Assembly (NCBI GenBank): GCA_937874345.1
Contig: CALNBT010000165.1
Location: 1-43,185 of the forward strand
DNA: 43,185 nt
Source of the DNA: an uncultured Prevotella sp.
Lineage (GTDB): Bacteria; Bacteroidota; Bacteroidia; Bacteroidales; Bacteroidaceae
Direction of reading: 5' to 3'
Below, one piece after another: positions 8,570 to 16,608 of the stretch (positions are counted from its first letter, which is position 1; each line of letters opens with the position of its first letter). The translations under genes were made by a program, and so were the position numbers. The notes below the pieces were generated by a model. That model did not search any database. It was given only the letters and a program-made list of their open reading frames with translations, and was not told the DNA's origin.

Positions 8570-8767
8570 ATGACCAAAGAGATTGATTACGAAGAAGCGA
8601 TTCGCCAGTTGGAGAACATTGTCCACAAGATGGAGAGTGAAGATCTTGACATCGACGAATTGGCCACCGAGTTGAAGACGGCACAAAAGCTCATCAAGCT
8701 ATGCAAGGCTCGGTTGACAAAGACCGACGAAGAAATAAAAAAGATTCTGGAAGAAGATAATCTGTGA
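8570..8767 (+). CDS. xseB: Exodeoxyribonuclease VII small subunit
   Basis: The small subunit of exonuclease VII, which binds the helical arms of XseA and controls activity. It is 65 residues, all helical and acidic, starting MTKEIDYEEAIRQLENIVHK with the family pattern Y-E-x-A-x-x-x-LE-x-IV, then LDIDELATELKTAQKLIKLC and a final KILEE. The 150-base gap from xseA has no clear promoter or terminator, so the two are probably co-transcribed. Confidence 0.95.
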   Translation: MTKEIDYEEAIRQLENIVHKMESEDLDIDELATELKTAQKLIKLCKARLTKTDEEIKKILEEDNL

Positions 8768-8794
8768 CAATTTACTAAAAAGGCAACTTGTTTA

Positions 8795-8825
8795 TTGTCA
8801 ATTTGTAATATTTTGCCTATTTTTG
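8795..8825 (+). promoter_or_regulatory. Candidate promoter of ilvE
   Basis: TTG at 8795-8797 is followed after 20 bases by TATTTTTG (8818-8825), an exact -7 TAnnTTTG match. The predicted transcript start is about 30 bases before the ATG at 8859, separating ilvE from xseAB. Confidence 0.55.
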
Positions 8826-8858
8826 CGATGAATTTACTAGAAAAGTAATTTTAAATAG

Positions 8859-9881
8859 ATGAAAATGAAAAATATCGACTGGTCTAACTTGTCGTTCGGT
8901 TATATCAAAACCGACTACAATGTGCGTTGTTATTACCGTGATGGCCAATGGGGAGAGATCGAAGTTTGTTCAGATGAATACCTGAACATGCACATGGCTG
9001 CTACTTGTCTGCACTATGGACAGGAAGCTTTCGAGGGCTTGAAAGCATATCGTTGCCCTGATGGTAAGGTAAGAGTGTTCAGAATGGATGAAAATGCGGC
9101 GCGTCTGCAGAGTACATGTCGTGGAATCATGATGCCGGAAGTGCCTACCGAGCTGTTCGAGGAAATGGTTGAGAAGGTCGTTCGACTCAATCAGCAATAC
9201 GTTCCGACCTACGAGAGCGGTGCTACGCTTTACATCCGTCCTTTACTGATTGGTACTTCTGCGCAGGTTGGTGTTCATCCCTCAAATGAATATGCGTTTA
9301 TCATATTCGTCACTCCGGTTGGGCCCTACTTCAAAGGTGGCTTCTCTTCTAATCCGTACGTCATCATTCGTGATTTCGACCGTGCAGCTCCATTGGGAAC
9401 TGGTCGATACAAGGTGGGTGGAAACTATGCTGCCTCGCTTTATGCCAATCATATTGCACACGAAAAAGGCTATGCCAGCGAGTTTTATCTAGACGCGAAA
9501 GAAAAGAAATATATTGATGAATGTGGCGCTGCCAATTTCTTTGGTATCAAGAACAACACTTATGTAACCCCAGAGTCGTCTAGTATCTTGCCATCTATAA
9601 CAAACAAGAGTTTGATGCAATTGGCGGAAGATTTGGGCTTGAAGGTAGAACGCAGACCGATTCCAGAAGAAGAACTGGGAACCTTCGATGAGGCTGGAGC
9701 CTGCGGAACGGCTGCAGTCATCAGTCCTATTAGTTTTATCGATGACATTGATACCGGCAAGCGTTACAGCTTTGGTGACAAACCCGGTCCCATTTCTGAA
9801 AAGCTTTATAACAGGTTACGTGGCATTCAATACGGCACGGAACCTGATGTCCATGATTGGACAACCGTGGTGGTAGAATGA
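8859..9881 (+). CDS. ilvE: Branched-chain amino acid aminotransferase
   Basis: A fold-type IV PLP enzyme that interconverts leucine, isoleucine and valine with their 2-oxo acids, the last step of their synthesis. It is 340 aa, the class II BCAT length. Diagnostic segments are LHYGQEAFEGLKAYRCPDG (54-70), YIRPLLIGTSAQVGV, the PLP-lysine motif GRYKVGGNYAAS with Lys185, and YIDECGAANFFGI (218-230), the counterpart of the EVGTMN motif. GACGTAAVISPI gives the phosphate-binding loop. The ATG at 8859 is used; an in-frame ATG at 8865 is an alternative. It is followed by a terminator-like hairpin and so is probably monocistronic. Confidence 0.96.
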   Translation: MKMKNIDWSNLSFGYIKTDYNVRCYYRDGQWGEIEVCSDEYLNMHMAATCLHYGQEAFEGLKAYRCPDGKVRVFRMDENAARLQSTCRGIMMPEVPTELFEEMVEKVVRLNQQYVPTYESGATLYIRPLLIGTSAQVGVHPSNEYAFIIFVTPVGPYFKGGFSSNPYVIIRDFDRAAPLGTGRYKVGGNYAASLYANHIAHEKGYASEFYLDAKEKKYIDECGAANFFGIKNNTYVTPESSSILPSITNKSLMQLAEDLGLKVERRPIPEEELGTFDEAGACGTAAVISPISFIDDIDTGKRYSFGDKPGPISEKLYNRLRGIQYGTEPDVHDWTTVVVE

Positions 9882-9903
9882 TGCTTTGAAGCGACAAAAA
9901 GAA

Positions 9904-9959
9904 TATGATGGACTTTGCTCCTCAATTTGATGAATATTGGGGAACAAAGTCCATGATAT
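9904..9959 (+). terminator. Hairpin terminator after ilvE
   Basis: An inverted repeat: ATATGATGGACTTTGCTCC (9904-9921, core) pairs with GGGGAACAAAGTCCATGATAT (9939-9959) around a 17-base loop, with one internal mismatch and a weak base near the loop. There is no long T-run behind it, so termination is likely but not of the textbook form. Confidence 0.55.
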
Positions 9960-10078
9960 CGTTTAATGATACCATTCATATCATCTGCATCTTTTATTGT
10001 CTACTGAAACAAGCACGTCTGATAGCCGAGAATAACTACTTTTGACCGTATCCTACTATCTGAATATTGTATCCAACT

Positions 10079-10110
10079 GTTGGCTAAGTACAAATTAATG
10101 ATTAACTTTG
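10079..10110 (+). promoter_or_regulatory. Promoter of trmB and the GH92 operon
   Basis: GTTG (10079-10082), 20 bases, then TAACTTTG (10103-10110), a good -33/-7 Bacteroidetes pair. The ATG of trmB follows 18 bases after the -7 box. This is the only convincing promoter ahead of trmB and the closely spaced genes behind it. Confidence 0.6.
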
Positions 10111-10128
10111 CAGGCATAACAATAACTT

Positions 10129-10899
10129 ATGGGCAAAGGAAAATTAGAGAAATTTGCTGAGATGGAGACGTTTCCCAATGTCTTCCAATATCCATTTTCG
10201 TATATTCAGGATGTTCCTTTCGAGATGAAAGGGCATTGGAACAAAGAATTTTTCCAAAACAATCATCCTATTGTTTTGGAGTTGGGTTGTGGTAAAGGTG
10301 AATATACTGTTGGACTGGCCAAATTATTTCCGCAGACAAACTTTATTGGTGTGGACATCAAAGGCGCCAGAATGTGGAAGGGAGCCAAGGAGGCTGTTGA
10401 AGAACAGTTGCCGAATGTGGCCTTTCTGCGTACGAACATCGAATTGATTGATCGTTTTTTTGCACCCGATGAGGTCAGCGAAATATGGCTGACATTCTCT
10501 GATCCGCAAATGAAGAACGTGCACAAGCGACTCACGAGCACTTTTTTCATGAATCGCTACCGTAAATTTCTGGTGGACGGAGGTATCATTCATCTCAAGA
10601 CTGATTCTAACTTTCTCTTTACCTATACCTCGTACATGGTTGGAAAGAATCATCTGCCGGTACTTCAGCAGACTGAAGACTTGTATCATGCAGAAGGGAT
10701 GGATGATGAGACGATGCGGATATTGTCTATCCAGACGTATTACGAGTCGATGTGGATTGAAAGAGGTCTAAACATCAAGTACTTGAAATATAAACTGCCC
10801 CAAGAGGGAGAATGGGTGGAACCCGATGTGGAGATTCCGCTTGACGATTATAGAAGTTACCATCGAACTAAACGTAGTAGCCTGGAAACTGGCAAATAA
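10129..10899 (+). CDS. trmB: tRNA (guanine-N7-)-methyltransferase
   Basis: An S-adenosylmethionine-dependent methyltransferase that makes 7-methylguanosine at position 46 of tRNA. It is 256 aa. The SAM-binding motif I is VLELGCGKGEYTVGLA, followed by NFIGVDIKGARMWKGAK and the catalytic/tRNA-contact region WLTFSDPQMKNVHKRLTS. This last is a variant of the FPDPWPKKRHHKRR motif of proteobacterial TrmB. SNFLFTYTSYM-type and YYESMWIERG segments close the family pattern. The GH92 gene begins 19 bases after the stop, so the housekeeping gene and the glycosidases are probably on one message. Confidence 0.95.
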   Translation: MGKGKLEKFAEMETFPNVFQYPFSYIQDVPFEMKGHWNKEFFQNNHPIVLELGCGKGEYTVGLAKLFPQTNFIGVDIKGARMWKGAKEAVEEQLPNVAFLRTNIELIDRFFAPDEVSEIWLTFSDPQMKNVHKRLTSTFFMNRYRKFLVDGGIIHLKTDSNFLFTYTSYMVGKNHLPVLQQTEDLYHAEGMDDETMRILSIQTYYESMWIERGLNIKYLKYKLPQEGEWVEPDVEIPLDDYRSYHRTKRSSLETGK

Positions 10900-10918
10900 C
10901 CTGAAAAATATAGTTAGA

Positions 10919-13264
10919 ATGAAGATCCTTTTCATGACCCTCGCAACGTTGTTGCTTCCTTTTAGTCTGTCGGTCAACAGTCAACCCAAACAGTCGCTGA
11001 CATCATTTGTCAATCCAATGATTGGCACGGGTGGTATGGGACACACCTTTCCGGGTGCCTGTGCTCCGTTTGGTGCCGTCCAATTGAGTCCGGAGACCGA
11101 TACCATTCCCCATAACATAGATGGTAAGTACCAAAAGGATGTTTATGCTTATTGTGCCGGATATCAGTACGATGATCCTACTATTGTGGGCTTTAGTCAT
11201 ACCCATCTCAGTGGTACTGGGCACAGCGACTTGGGCGATATCATGATTATGCCGCAGACAGGTGCTTTGAAGTTGAATCCAGGCACGAAGATTTCACCGC
11301 AAAGTGGATATCGTTCACGCTTTTCACATGATACCGAAAAGGCTACGGCAGGCTATTATGAGGTGATGTTGGACGATTATCATGTCAAGGCACAGCTGAC
11401 AGCTACACCGAGAGTTGGGGTGCATCGCTATACCTTTCCTAAAGGAAACGATAGCCGAATCATCCTGGATTTGCTTCATGGAATCTATAATTATGATGGA
11501 AAGGTGTTGTGGAGTAGCTTGAGAGTGGAAAATGATACCCTCATCACAGGGTTCCGAATGACCGACGGATGGGCACGATGCAATTATACTTATTTCGCTA
11601 TTTCGTTGAGTAAGCCCATCGTCAGTTATGGATACCGCGATATGAAGAAACCCAAATACACGGGATTCTGGCGCAAATTTGACCTCTATCACAATTTTCC
11701 GGAGATAGCCGGAAAGGATATTGTGGCCTACTTCAACTTTGACAACCAAGCTTCTCAGGAGCTGACCATCAAGGTAGCGCTGTCGGCTGTCAGTACTGAA
11801 GGCGCCTTGAAGAATCTTCAGGCGGAGGCAGCCGGCAAGACTTTCGATCAAATACACCAAGAAACGCACGATGCCTGGGAGCGCGAATTGGATGTAATTG
11901 AGTGTGAAGGCTCACAAGACCAAAAGACGATGATTTATACTTCGCTGTATCATACAATGATCAATCCATCCATCTATATGGATGTGGACAGGCAGTATCG
12001 GGGATTGGATGGCAATATCCATATGGCAAAGGATTTTGACAACTACACAATCTTTTCTTTATGGGACACCTATCGTGCCGAACATCCGTTGCTGAACTTA
12101 CTGAAACCCGAAAGAAACACTAATATGGTGAAATCGATGATTGCTCACCAACAGCAGAGCGTGCATCACATGTTACCGATATGGAGCCTGATGGGAAACG
12201 AAGGTTGGTGTATGACGGGATATCATGCAGTGGCTGTGTTGGCCGATGCCATCGTGAAAGGAGCCGACATCGATGGTGATGCTGCCATCAAAGCTATGAC
12301 ACAAACAGCAACTTGTCCATATTTCTCGGGTATCGGAGACTATATGAAGTTAGGTTATGTACCCTATGATATTGATGGAACAGCCGCTTCGAACACCTTG
12401 GAATATTCTTTTGATGATTGGACGATCTATGCAGCCGCGAAGAAACTGGGGCGTACTGATGTCGCAGAAGCATATGCCAAACGGGCATTGAACTACCGAA
12501 ATACGTTTGATTCGACCATCGGATTTGCCAGTCCGAGAACTTTTAACGGTACATTCAAAAAAGATTTGGATCCGTTGCAAACTTACAACGAGGGCTTTAT
12601 CGAGGGTAACTCGTGGAATTTTTCTTTCCAAGCGCCACAAGACGTGTATGGATTGATCAAGTCGTTTGGTGGAGAGAAGCCTTTCTTGGATAAGCTGAAC
12701 CAGTTGTTTGAGATGCATCTGCCCGAAAAATATTACAAGGACAATGAAGATATCACCATCGACGGTCTTGTCGGAGGTTATGTTCATGGCAATGAACCTA
12801 GCCATCACATACCATATCTGTATGCATGGACCTCAACTCCTTGGAAATCTCAACAGTGGTTGCGTACCATCATGAACAAGATGTATCGCAATGAAATTCG
12901 CGGATTGGGTGGCAACGATGATTGCGGTCAGATGTCTGCTTGGTATATTTTCTCCTCGATGGGATTCTATCCTGTGTGTCCTGGCAGCGATCAATATGTG
13001 TTGGGCGCTCCTTACCTGCCCTATATGCAGATAACGATGCCTTCTGGAAACAAGCTGATCGTGAAGGCTCCGAAGGTGAATGACCGTAACAGATATGTGC
13101 AAAAAGTAATCCTGAACGGTAAGCCTTACACCAAACTCTATATCACTCACGAAGATTTGCTGAAGGGTGGTATGCTGGAGTTTGTCATGAGTAGCAAACC
13201 CAATCAGAAAAGGGGATTGGCTCTGTCAGACAAGCCTTATTCTATGACCGATATAAACAATTAA
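10919..13264 (+). CDS. Secreted GH92 alpha-mannosidase (first copy)
   Basis: A glycoside hydrolase family 92 protein; characterised members are calcium-dependent exo-alpha-mannosidases acting on N-glycans and yeast mannan. The true start is the ATG at 10919, which gives a signal peptide (MKILFMTLATLLLPFSLSVNSQ) and 781 aa; the frame is open further upstream but that part overlaps trmB. Family blocks in order are the N-terminal beta-sandwich FVNPMIGTGGMGHTFPGACA (30-49), GFSHTHLSGTGHSDLGDI (91-108), LWDTYRAEHPL (381-391), GNEGWCMTGYHAVAVL (426-441), FIEGNSWNFSF with the likely general acid Glu562, HGNEPSHH (623-630), and GGNDDCGQMSAW (664-675), whose aspartates supply the base. Followed after 20 bases by the BSP gene. 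No SusC/SusD pair or regulator is adjacent. Family certain; linkage specificity not inferred. Confidence 0.94.
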   Translation: MKILFMTLATLLLPFSLSVNSQPKQSLTSFVNPMIGTGGMGHTFPGACAPFGAVQLSPETDTIPHNIDGKYQKDVYAYCAGYQYDDPTIVGFSHTHLSGTGHSDLGDIMIMPQTGALKLNPGTKISPQSGYRSRFSHDTEKATAGYYEVMLDDYHVKAQLTATPRVGVHRYTFPKGNDSRIILDLLHGIYNYDGKVLWSSLRVENDTLITGFRMTDGWARCNYTYFAISLSKPIVSYGYRDMKKPKYTGFWRKFDLYHNFPEIAGKDIVAYFNFDNQASQELTIKVALSAVSTEGALKNLQAEAAGKTFDQIHQETHDAWERELDVIECEGSQDQKTMIYTSLYHTMINPSIYMDVDRQYRGLDGNIHMAKDFDNYTIFSLWDTYRAEHPLLNLLKPERNTNMVKSMIAHQQQSVHHMLPIWSLMGNEGWCMTGYHAVAVLADAIVKGADIDGDAAIKAMTQTATCPYFSGIGDYMKLGYVPYDIDGTAASNTLEYSFDDWTIYAAAKKLGRTDVAEAYAKRALNYRNTFDSTIGFASPRTFNGTFKKDLDPLQTYNEGFIEGNSWNFSFQAPQDVYGLIKSFGGEKPFLDKLNQLFEMHLPEKYYKDNEDITIDGLVGGYVHGNEPSHHIPYLYAWTSTPWKSQQWLRTIMNKMYRNEIRGLGGNDDCGQMSAWYIFSSMGFYPVCPGSDQYVLGAPYLPYMQITMPSGNKLIVKAPKVNDRNRYVQKVILNGKPYTKLYITHEDLLKGGMLEFVMSSKPNQKRGLALSDKPYSMTDINN

Positions 13265-13284
13265 ATACAATTTATCTATTATCA

Positions 13285-14103
13285 ATGAATCAAATGAAGA
13301 AGACATTAATCAATGTAACGTTCGTATTGACAGTGGGTCTAATGATGGTCGCATGTCAAACGTCAAAGAGTTCAAGAGCTGTTTCTCCGCAAACAATCAG
13401 CCAGTGGAACAATCATCTGGGAAAGGTCGTTTTCGAAGATAAAGCCCCCGATAGCAAAGGTTCTGCCATTTATCATGCCTTGATTCCAGATCCAGAGGCA
13501 TACATCCGAAAGGTTGCACGTGAAGTGATGCAAACGCTATATTTCAGTCCTTCCGACAGTATTCCACAATGCAAGCGACTTCATTATATTATTCGTGACG
13601 ATAATGGTATCTCTGCCAAAGGTGGTGGAAACGGGTTTGTGGATATCTTTTACAGTACACGTCATGTTGAACGTTCGTTCCAGAACAATGATACATCCAG
13701 GGTAGATTTTGAAACCCGAGGAGTCCTGTTGCACGAGTTGACACATGCGTTTCAATTAGAACCTCAAGGTATTGGCGGATATGGTGATAACAAGGTTGTG
13801 TGGGCCTTTATCGAAGGGATGGCTGACGCTGTAAGGGTTGCTAATGGAGGCTTTCATGGCGAACAAGACCGTCCGAAAGGTGGCAGTTATACCAGTGGAT
13901 ACCGTAATACAGGATATTTCTTTGATTGGGTAAGAAGAACCAAAGACAAGAATTTCTTGCGAAAGATGAATCGTTCTACCCTTGAAGTGGTGCCATGGTC
14001 ATGGGATGGTGCTGTGAAATATGCATTGGGTAAGAAATATACGATGGACGGATTGTGGCGCGAATATCAAGTGGCTGTTGGCGACATCAAAACAAAGAAA
14101 TAA
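13285..14103 (+). CDS. BSP-family (basic secretory protein-like) putative metalloprotease lipoprotein
   Basis: A 272-residue secreted protein of the plant basic-secretory-protein family (PF04450), predicted to be zinc peptidases. An N-terminal hydrophobic segment ends in MMVAC with Cys24, an imperfect lipobox, so it is probably a lipoprotein. The zinc motif HELTH (150-154) is followed by AFQ, and FIEGMADAVRVANGG (176-189) carries the acidic residues expected downstream in this family, including Glu177 and Asp181. SPWSWDGAVKYALGKKYT-like sequence (VVPWSWDGAVKYALG) near the C terminus is also typical. It sits between two GH92 genes, which suggests joint attack on glycoproteins: the mannosidases trim glycans and this enzyme the peptide. 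That role is inference; no substrate is known for the bacterial members. Confidence 0.85.
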   Translation: MNQMKKTLINVTFVLTVGLMMVACQTSKSSRAVSPQTISQWNNHLGKVVFEDKAPDSKGSAIYHALIPDPEAYIRKVAREVMQTLYFSPSDSIPQCKRLHYIIRDDNGISAKGGGNGFVDIFYSTRHVERSFQNNDTSRVDFETRGVLLHELTHAFQLEPQGIGGYGDNKVVWAFIEGMADAVRVANGGFHGEQDRPKGGSYTSGYRNTGYFFDWVRRTKDKNFLRKMNRSTLEVVPWSWDGAVKYALGKKYTMDGLWREYQVAVGDIKTKK

Positions 14104-14110
14104 CCAAATC

Positions 14111-14152
14111 CAATCTTCTATCTGATATAGGGTAGGAGATTGATTGTTTTTT
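14111..14152 (+). terminator. Intrinsic terminator or attenuator between the BSP and second GH92 genes
   Basis: CAATCTTCTATC (14111-14122) pairs along its full 12 bases, with two G-U pairs, with GGTAGGAGATTG (14131-14142) around an 8-base loop, and is followed by ATTGTTTTTT. This has the form of a rho-independent terminator, yet the next gene starts 7 bases after the T-run. It would lower or condition expression of the second GH92. Confidence 0.65.
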
Positions 14153-14158
14153 ATCAGT

Positions 14159-16507
14159 ATGAAAATAAGATATATACTCCTTTCAATCGTGATATTTTTG
14201 CAGAGTGCAACACTCACTGCTGCGAAGAAGTTAATCCAACAATCCCAAAAGAAATCGATAGATTATGTAAATCCGTTTGTGGGAACCGATGGATATGGCA
14301 ATGTTTATCCCGGTGCGCAGATTCCTTTCGGCGGTATTCAGATAAGTCCGGATACCGATGAGCACTTTTATGATTGTGCTTCAGGCTATAAATGGAACCG
14401 AAATTCGATACAGGGCTTCTCGTTAACCCACCTTAGTGGTACGGGAATTCCGGATATGGGAGACTTCCTGTTCATGCCCGGAACAGGGAAAATAAAACTC
14501 GATCCCGGTACGGATGAGGCCCCTGACAGTGGCTATCGTAGCAGGTTTTCGCACAATGACGAACGTGCTACTCCCGGTTATTATTATGTTCATCTGAAAG
14601 ATTATGATGTAAAAGCAGAAATGACCGCAGGCGAACGCAGTGGCATGTTTCGCTTTACCTATCCTAAAACCGATTCGGCTTTCGTGCTGGTAGATCTCAA
14701 TCACACGCTTTGGCAGAAATGTATTTGGTCGAATATCCGCGTTGAAGGCGATCGAACGATTACCGGATACAAGCTTGTCAAAGGCTGGGGACCCGAAAGA
14801 CATATCTATTTTCGTGCCGTTTTCTCACGTCCTTTCCGTAGTTTTATGATATATCAGGACAAGAAACCTGTGATATACAACACCAGTCGTTTCCGCAGTA
14901 ACCGCGAAGCATGGGGTACAAACATCCTTTTTACTGCAACTTTCGATGTGCAGGATTCAGCAGAGGTGACCGTTAAAACTGCTATTTCGTCGACAAGTAC
15001 TGATGGAGCAGCCTTGAATCTGAAAGAATTGGATGGACAAGACTTTAATTCTCTGAAGAAGTTGGCAGCAGAAAAATGGGAAAAAGAACTGTCAAAATAT
15101 CAAATTACGGGTACCGATCAACAGAAATCAACCTTCTATACCTCAGCATATCATGCGGCTCTGTGTCCGTTTACCTATAACGATGCAGATGGAAAGTTTG
15201 CCGGACTGGATAAGAATATTGAGCAGCCTAAGGAATTTACCAACCGCACAGAGTTCTCGCTGTGGGATACCTATCGTGCATGGAACCCTCTGATGAACTT
15301 GGTACATCAAGATATTCAGGCAGATATCGCCAATTCTCTGCTGGCTCATTACGACAAGAGCGTTGAGAAAATGCTGCCGTTCTGGTCGTTTGGCAGTAAC
15401 GAAACCTGGTGCATGATAGGTTATCATGCTGCTGCCGTATTGGCAGACATGATTTGTAAGGATGTAAAGGGATTCGACTATCAGCATGCTTTCAATGCCA
15501 TGGTGAATACTGCCATGAATAAAAACTATGACGGTTTGTCTGATTATGCTTTGAAAGGATATGTTCCGTTTGACAAAGAAAATGAGTCGGTGTCAAAAAC
15601 CCTTGAATATGCCTTTGATGATTATGCCATTGCACAAGCTGCCAAGAAGCTAGGCAAAATAAAGGAATATGCCTATTTCTTGAACAGAGCGTTGAGTTAT
15701 CAGAATCTTTTTGATGCTTCTACCCACTATATGCGTGGAAAAAGTGCAGATGGAGCATGGCGTACACCCTTCTCGCCTATTGCCTATGAAGGACCGGGAT
15801 CGGTGAATGGATGGGGAGATATCACCGAAGGATTTACGGTTCAGTATCACTGGACGGTTCCACAAGACGTTCAAGGACTGATGAATCTGATGGGACGTGA
15901 TAAGTTTCGTGAGCGTCTTGACTCATTGTTTACATACGATTTACCTGAAGATATCCCCGGTGCGCACGACATTCAGGGGCGTATCGGTGCTTACTGGCAT
16001 GGCAACGAGCCTTGTCATCATGTGGCTTATCTGTACAACTACTTGGGTGAAGGCTGGAAATGTCAGAAGGTCGTACGTGAAATCATCGACCGTTTCTACG
16101 GTGATCAGCCGGGATCACTCTGTGGTAACGACGACTGCGGACAGATGTCGGCCTGGTATATTTTCAATTGTATGGGCTTCTATCCTGTTGCCCCATCGAG
16201 CGGATACTATAATATCGGTTCACCAGCGTTGCCAAGCATCTCTGTCACGATGAGCAACGGCAAGAAAATCAATGTCACAACGAAAGGTTGGAGCAAGAAG
16301 GCGGTTTATGTTGGCAAGGTATTTGTTGATGGAAAACAGTACACCAAGTCTTATCTGGCATGGGACGATGTGAAGAACGGCATCGACATCCAGTTTGTGA
16401 TGAGCGAGAAACCCAATAAGAAGTGGGCTACTCGAATGCAGGATATTGCACCCTCGATATCTTCTGTTGAGCAAACCCGGCTTTATCAGTTGGGAAAATC
16501 ATTGTAA
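14159..16507 (+). CDS. Secreted GH92 alpha-mannosidase (second copy)
   Basis: A second GH92 exo-alpha-mannosidase, 782 aa from the ATG at 14159; the frame extends to a TTG at 14144 inside the hairpin, which I reject because the ATG gives a clean signal peptide (MKIRYILLSIVIFLQSATLTA). Family blocks are YVNPFVGTDGYGNVYPGAQ (36-54), SLTHLSGTGIPDMGDF (88-103), SLWDTYRAWNPLMNL (367-381), GSNETWCMIGYHAAAVLAD (412-430), ITEGFTVQYHW with likely general acid Glu557, HGNEPCHH (614-621) and CGNDDCGQMSAW (655-666). It differs from the first copy at active-site-flanking positions (GTGIPDMGD against GTGHSDLGD), so the pair is unlikely to be a recent duplication and probably has different linkage preference. 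No SPII lipobox is visible; export to the periplasm is likely. Confidence 0.94.
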   Translation: MKIRYILLSIVIFLQSATLTAAKKLIQQSQKKSIDYVNPFVGTDGYGNVYPGAQIPFGGIQISPDTDEHFYDCASGYKWNRNSIQGFSLTHLSGTGIPDMGDFLFMPGTGKIKLDPGTDEAPDSGYRSRFSHNDERATPGYYYVHLKDYDVKAEMTAGERSGMFRFTYPKTDSAFVLVDLNHTLWQKCIWSNIRVEGDRTITGYKLVKGWGPERHIYFRAVFSRPFRSFMIYQDKKPVIYNTSRFRSNREAWGTNILFTATFDVQDSAEVTVKTAISSTSTDGAALNLKELDGQDFNSLKKLAAEKWEKELSKYQITGTDQQKSTFYTSAYHAALCPFTYNDADGKFAGLDKNIEQPKEFTNRTEFSLWDTYRAWNPLMNLVHQDIQADIANSLLAHYDKSVEKMLPFWSFGSNETWCMIGYHAAAVLADMICKDVKGFDYQHAFNAMVNTAMNKNYDGLSDYALKGYVPFDKENESVSKTLEYAFDDYAIAQAAKKLGKIKEYAYFLNRALSYQNLFDASTHYMRGKSADGAWRTPFSPIAYEGPGSVNGWGDITEGFTVQYHWTVPQDVQGLMNLMGRDKFRERLDSLFTYDLPEDIPGAHDIQGRIGAYWHGNEPCHHVAYLYNYLGEGWKCQKVVREIIDRFYGDQPGSLCGNDDCGQMSAWYIFNCMGFYPVAPSSGYYNIGSPALPSISVTMSNGKKINVTTKGWSKKAVYVGKVFVDGKQYTKSYLAWDDVKNGIDIQFVMSEKPNKKWATRMQDIAPSISSVEQTRLYQLGKSL

Positions 16508-16608
16508 TTGGATGCTTAAATGCATGGAATTGATGAACAAAGATGCCCGTTTTACCACGGCATCTATAAAGATATATGATTAAGTTTCACATTAAAAGAA
16601 TAAAGAAG

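Noticed and set aside
10826..10918. Upstream extension of the first GH92 frame into trmB
   Set aside because: The ATG at 10919 gives a clear signal peptide; the extension overlaps trmB and would bury the signal sequence.
16541..16565. Hairpin AGATGCC/GGCATCT between the second GH92 and apbC
   Set aside because: Only 7 bp, 11-base loop, and no T-run; not convincing as a terminator.
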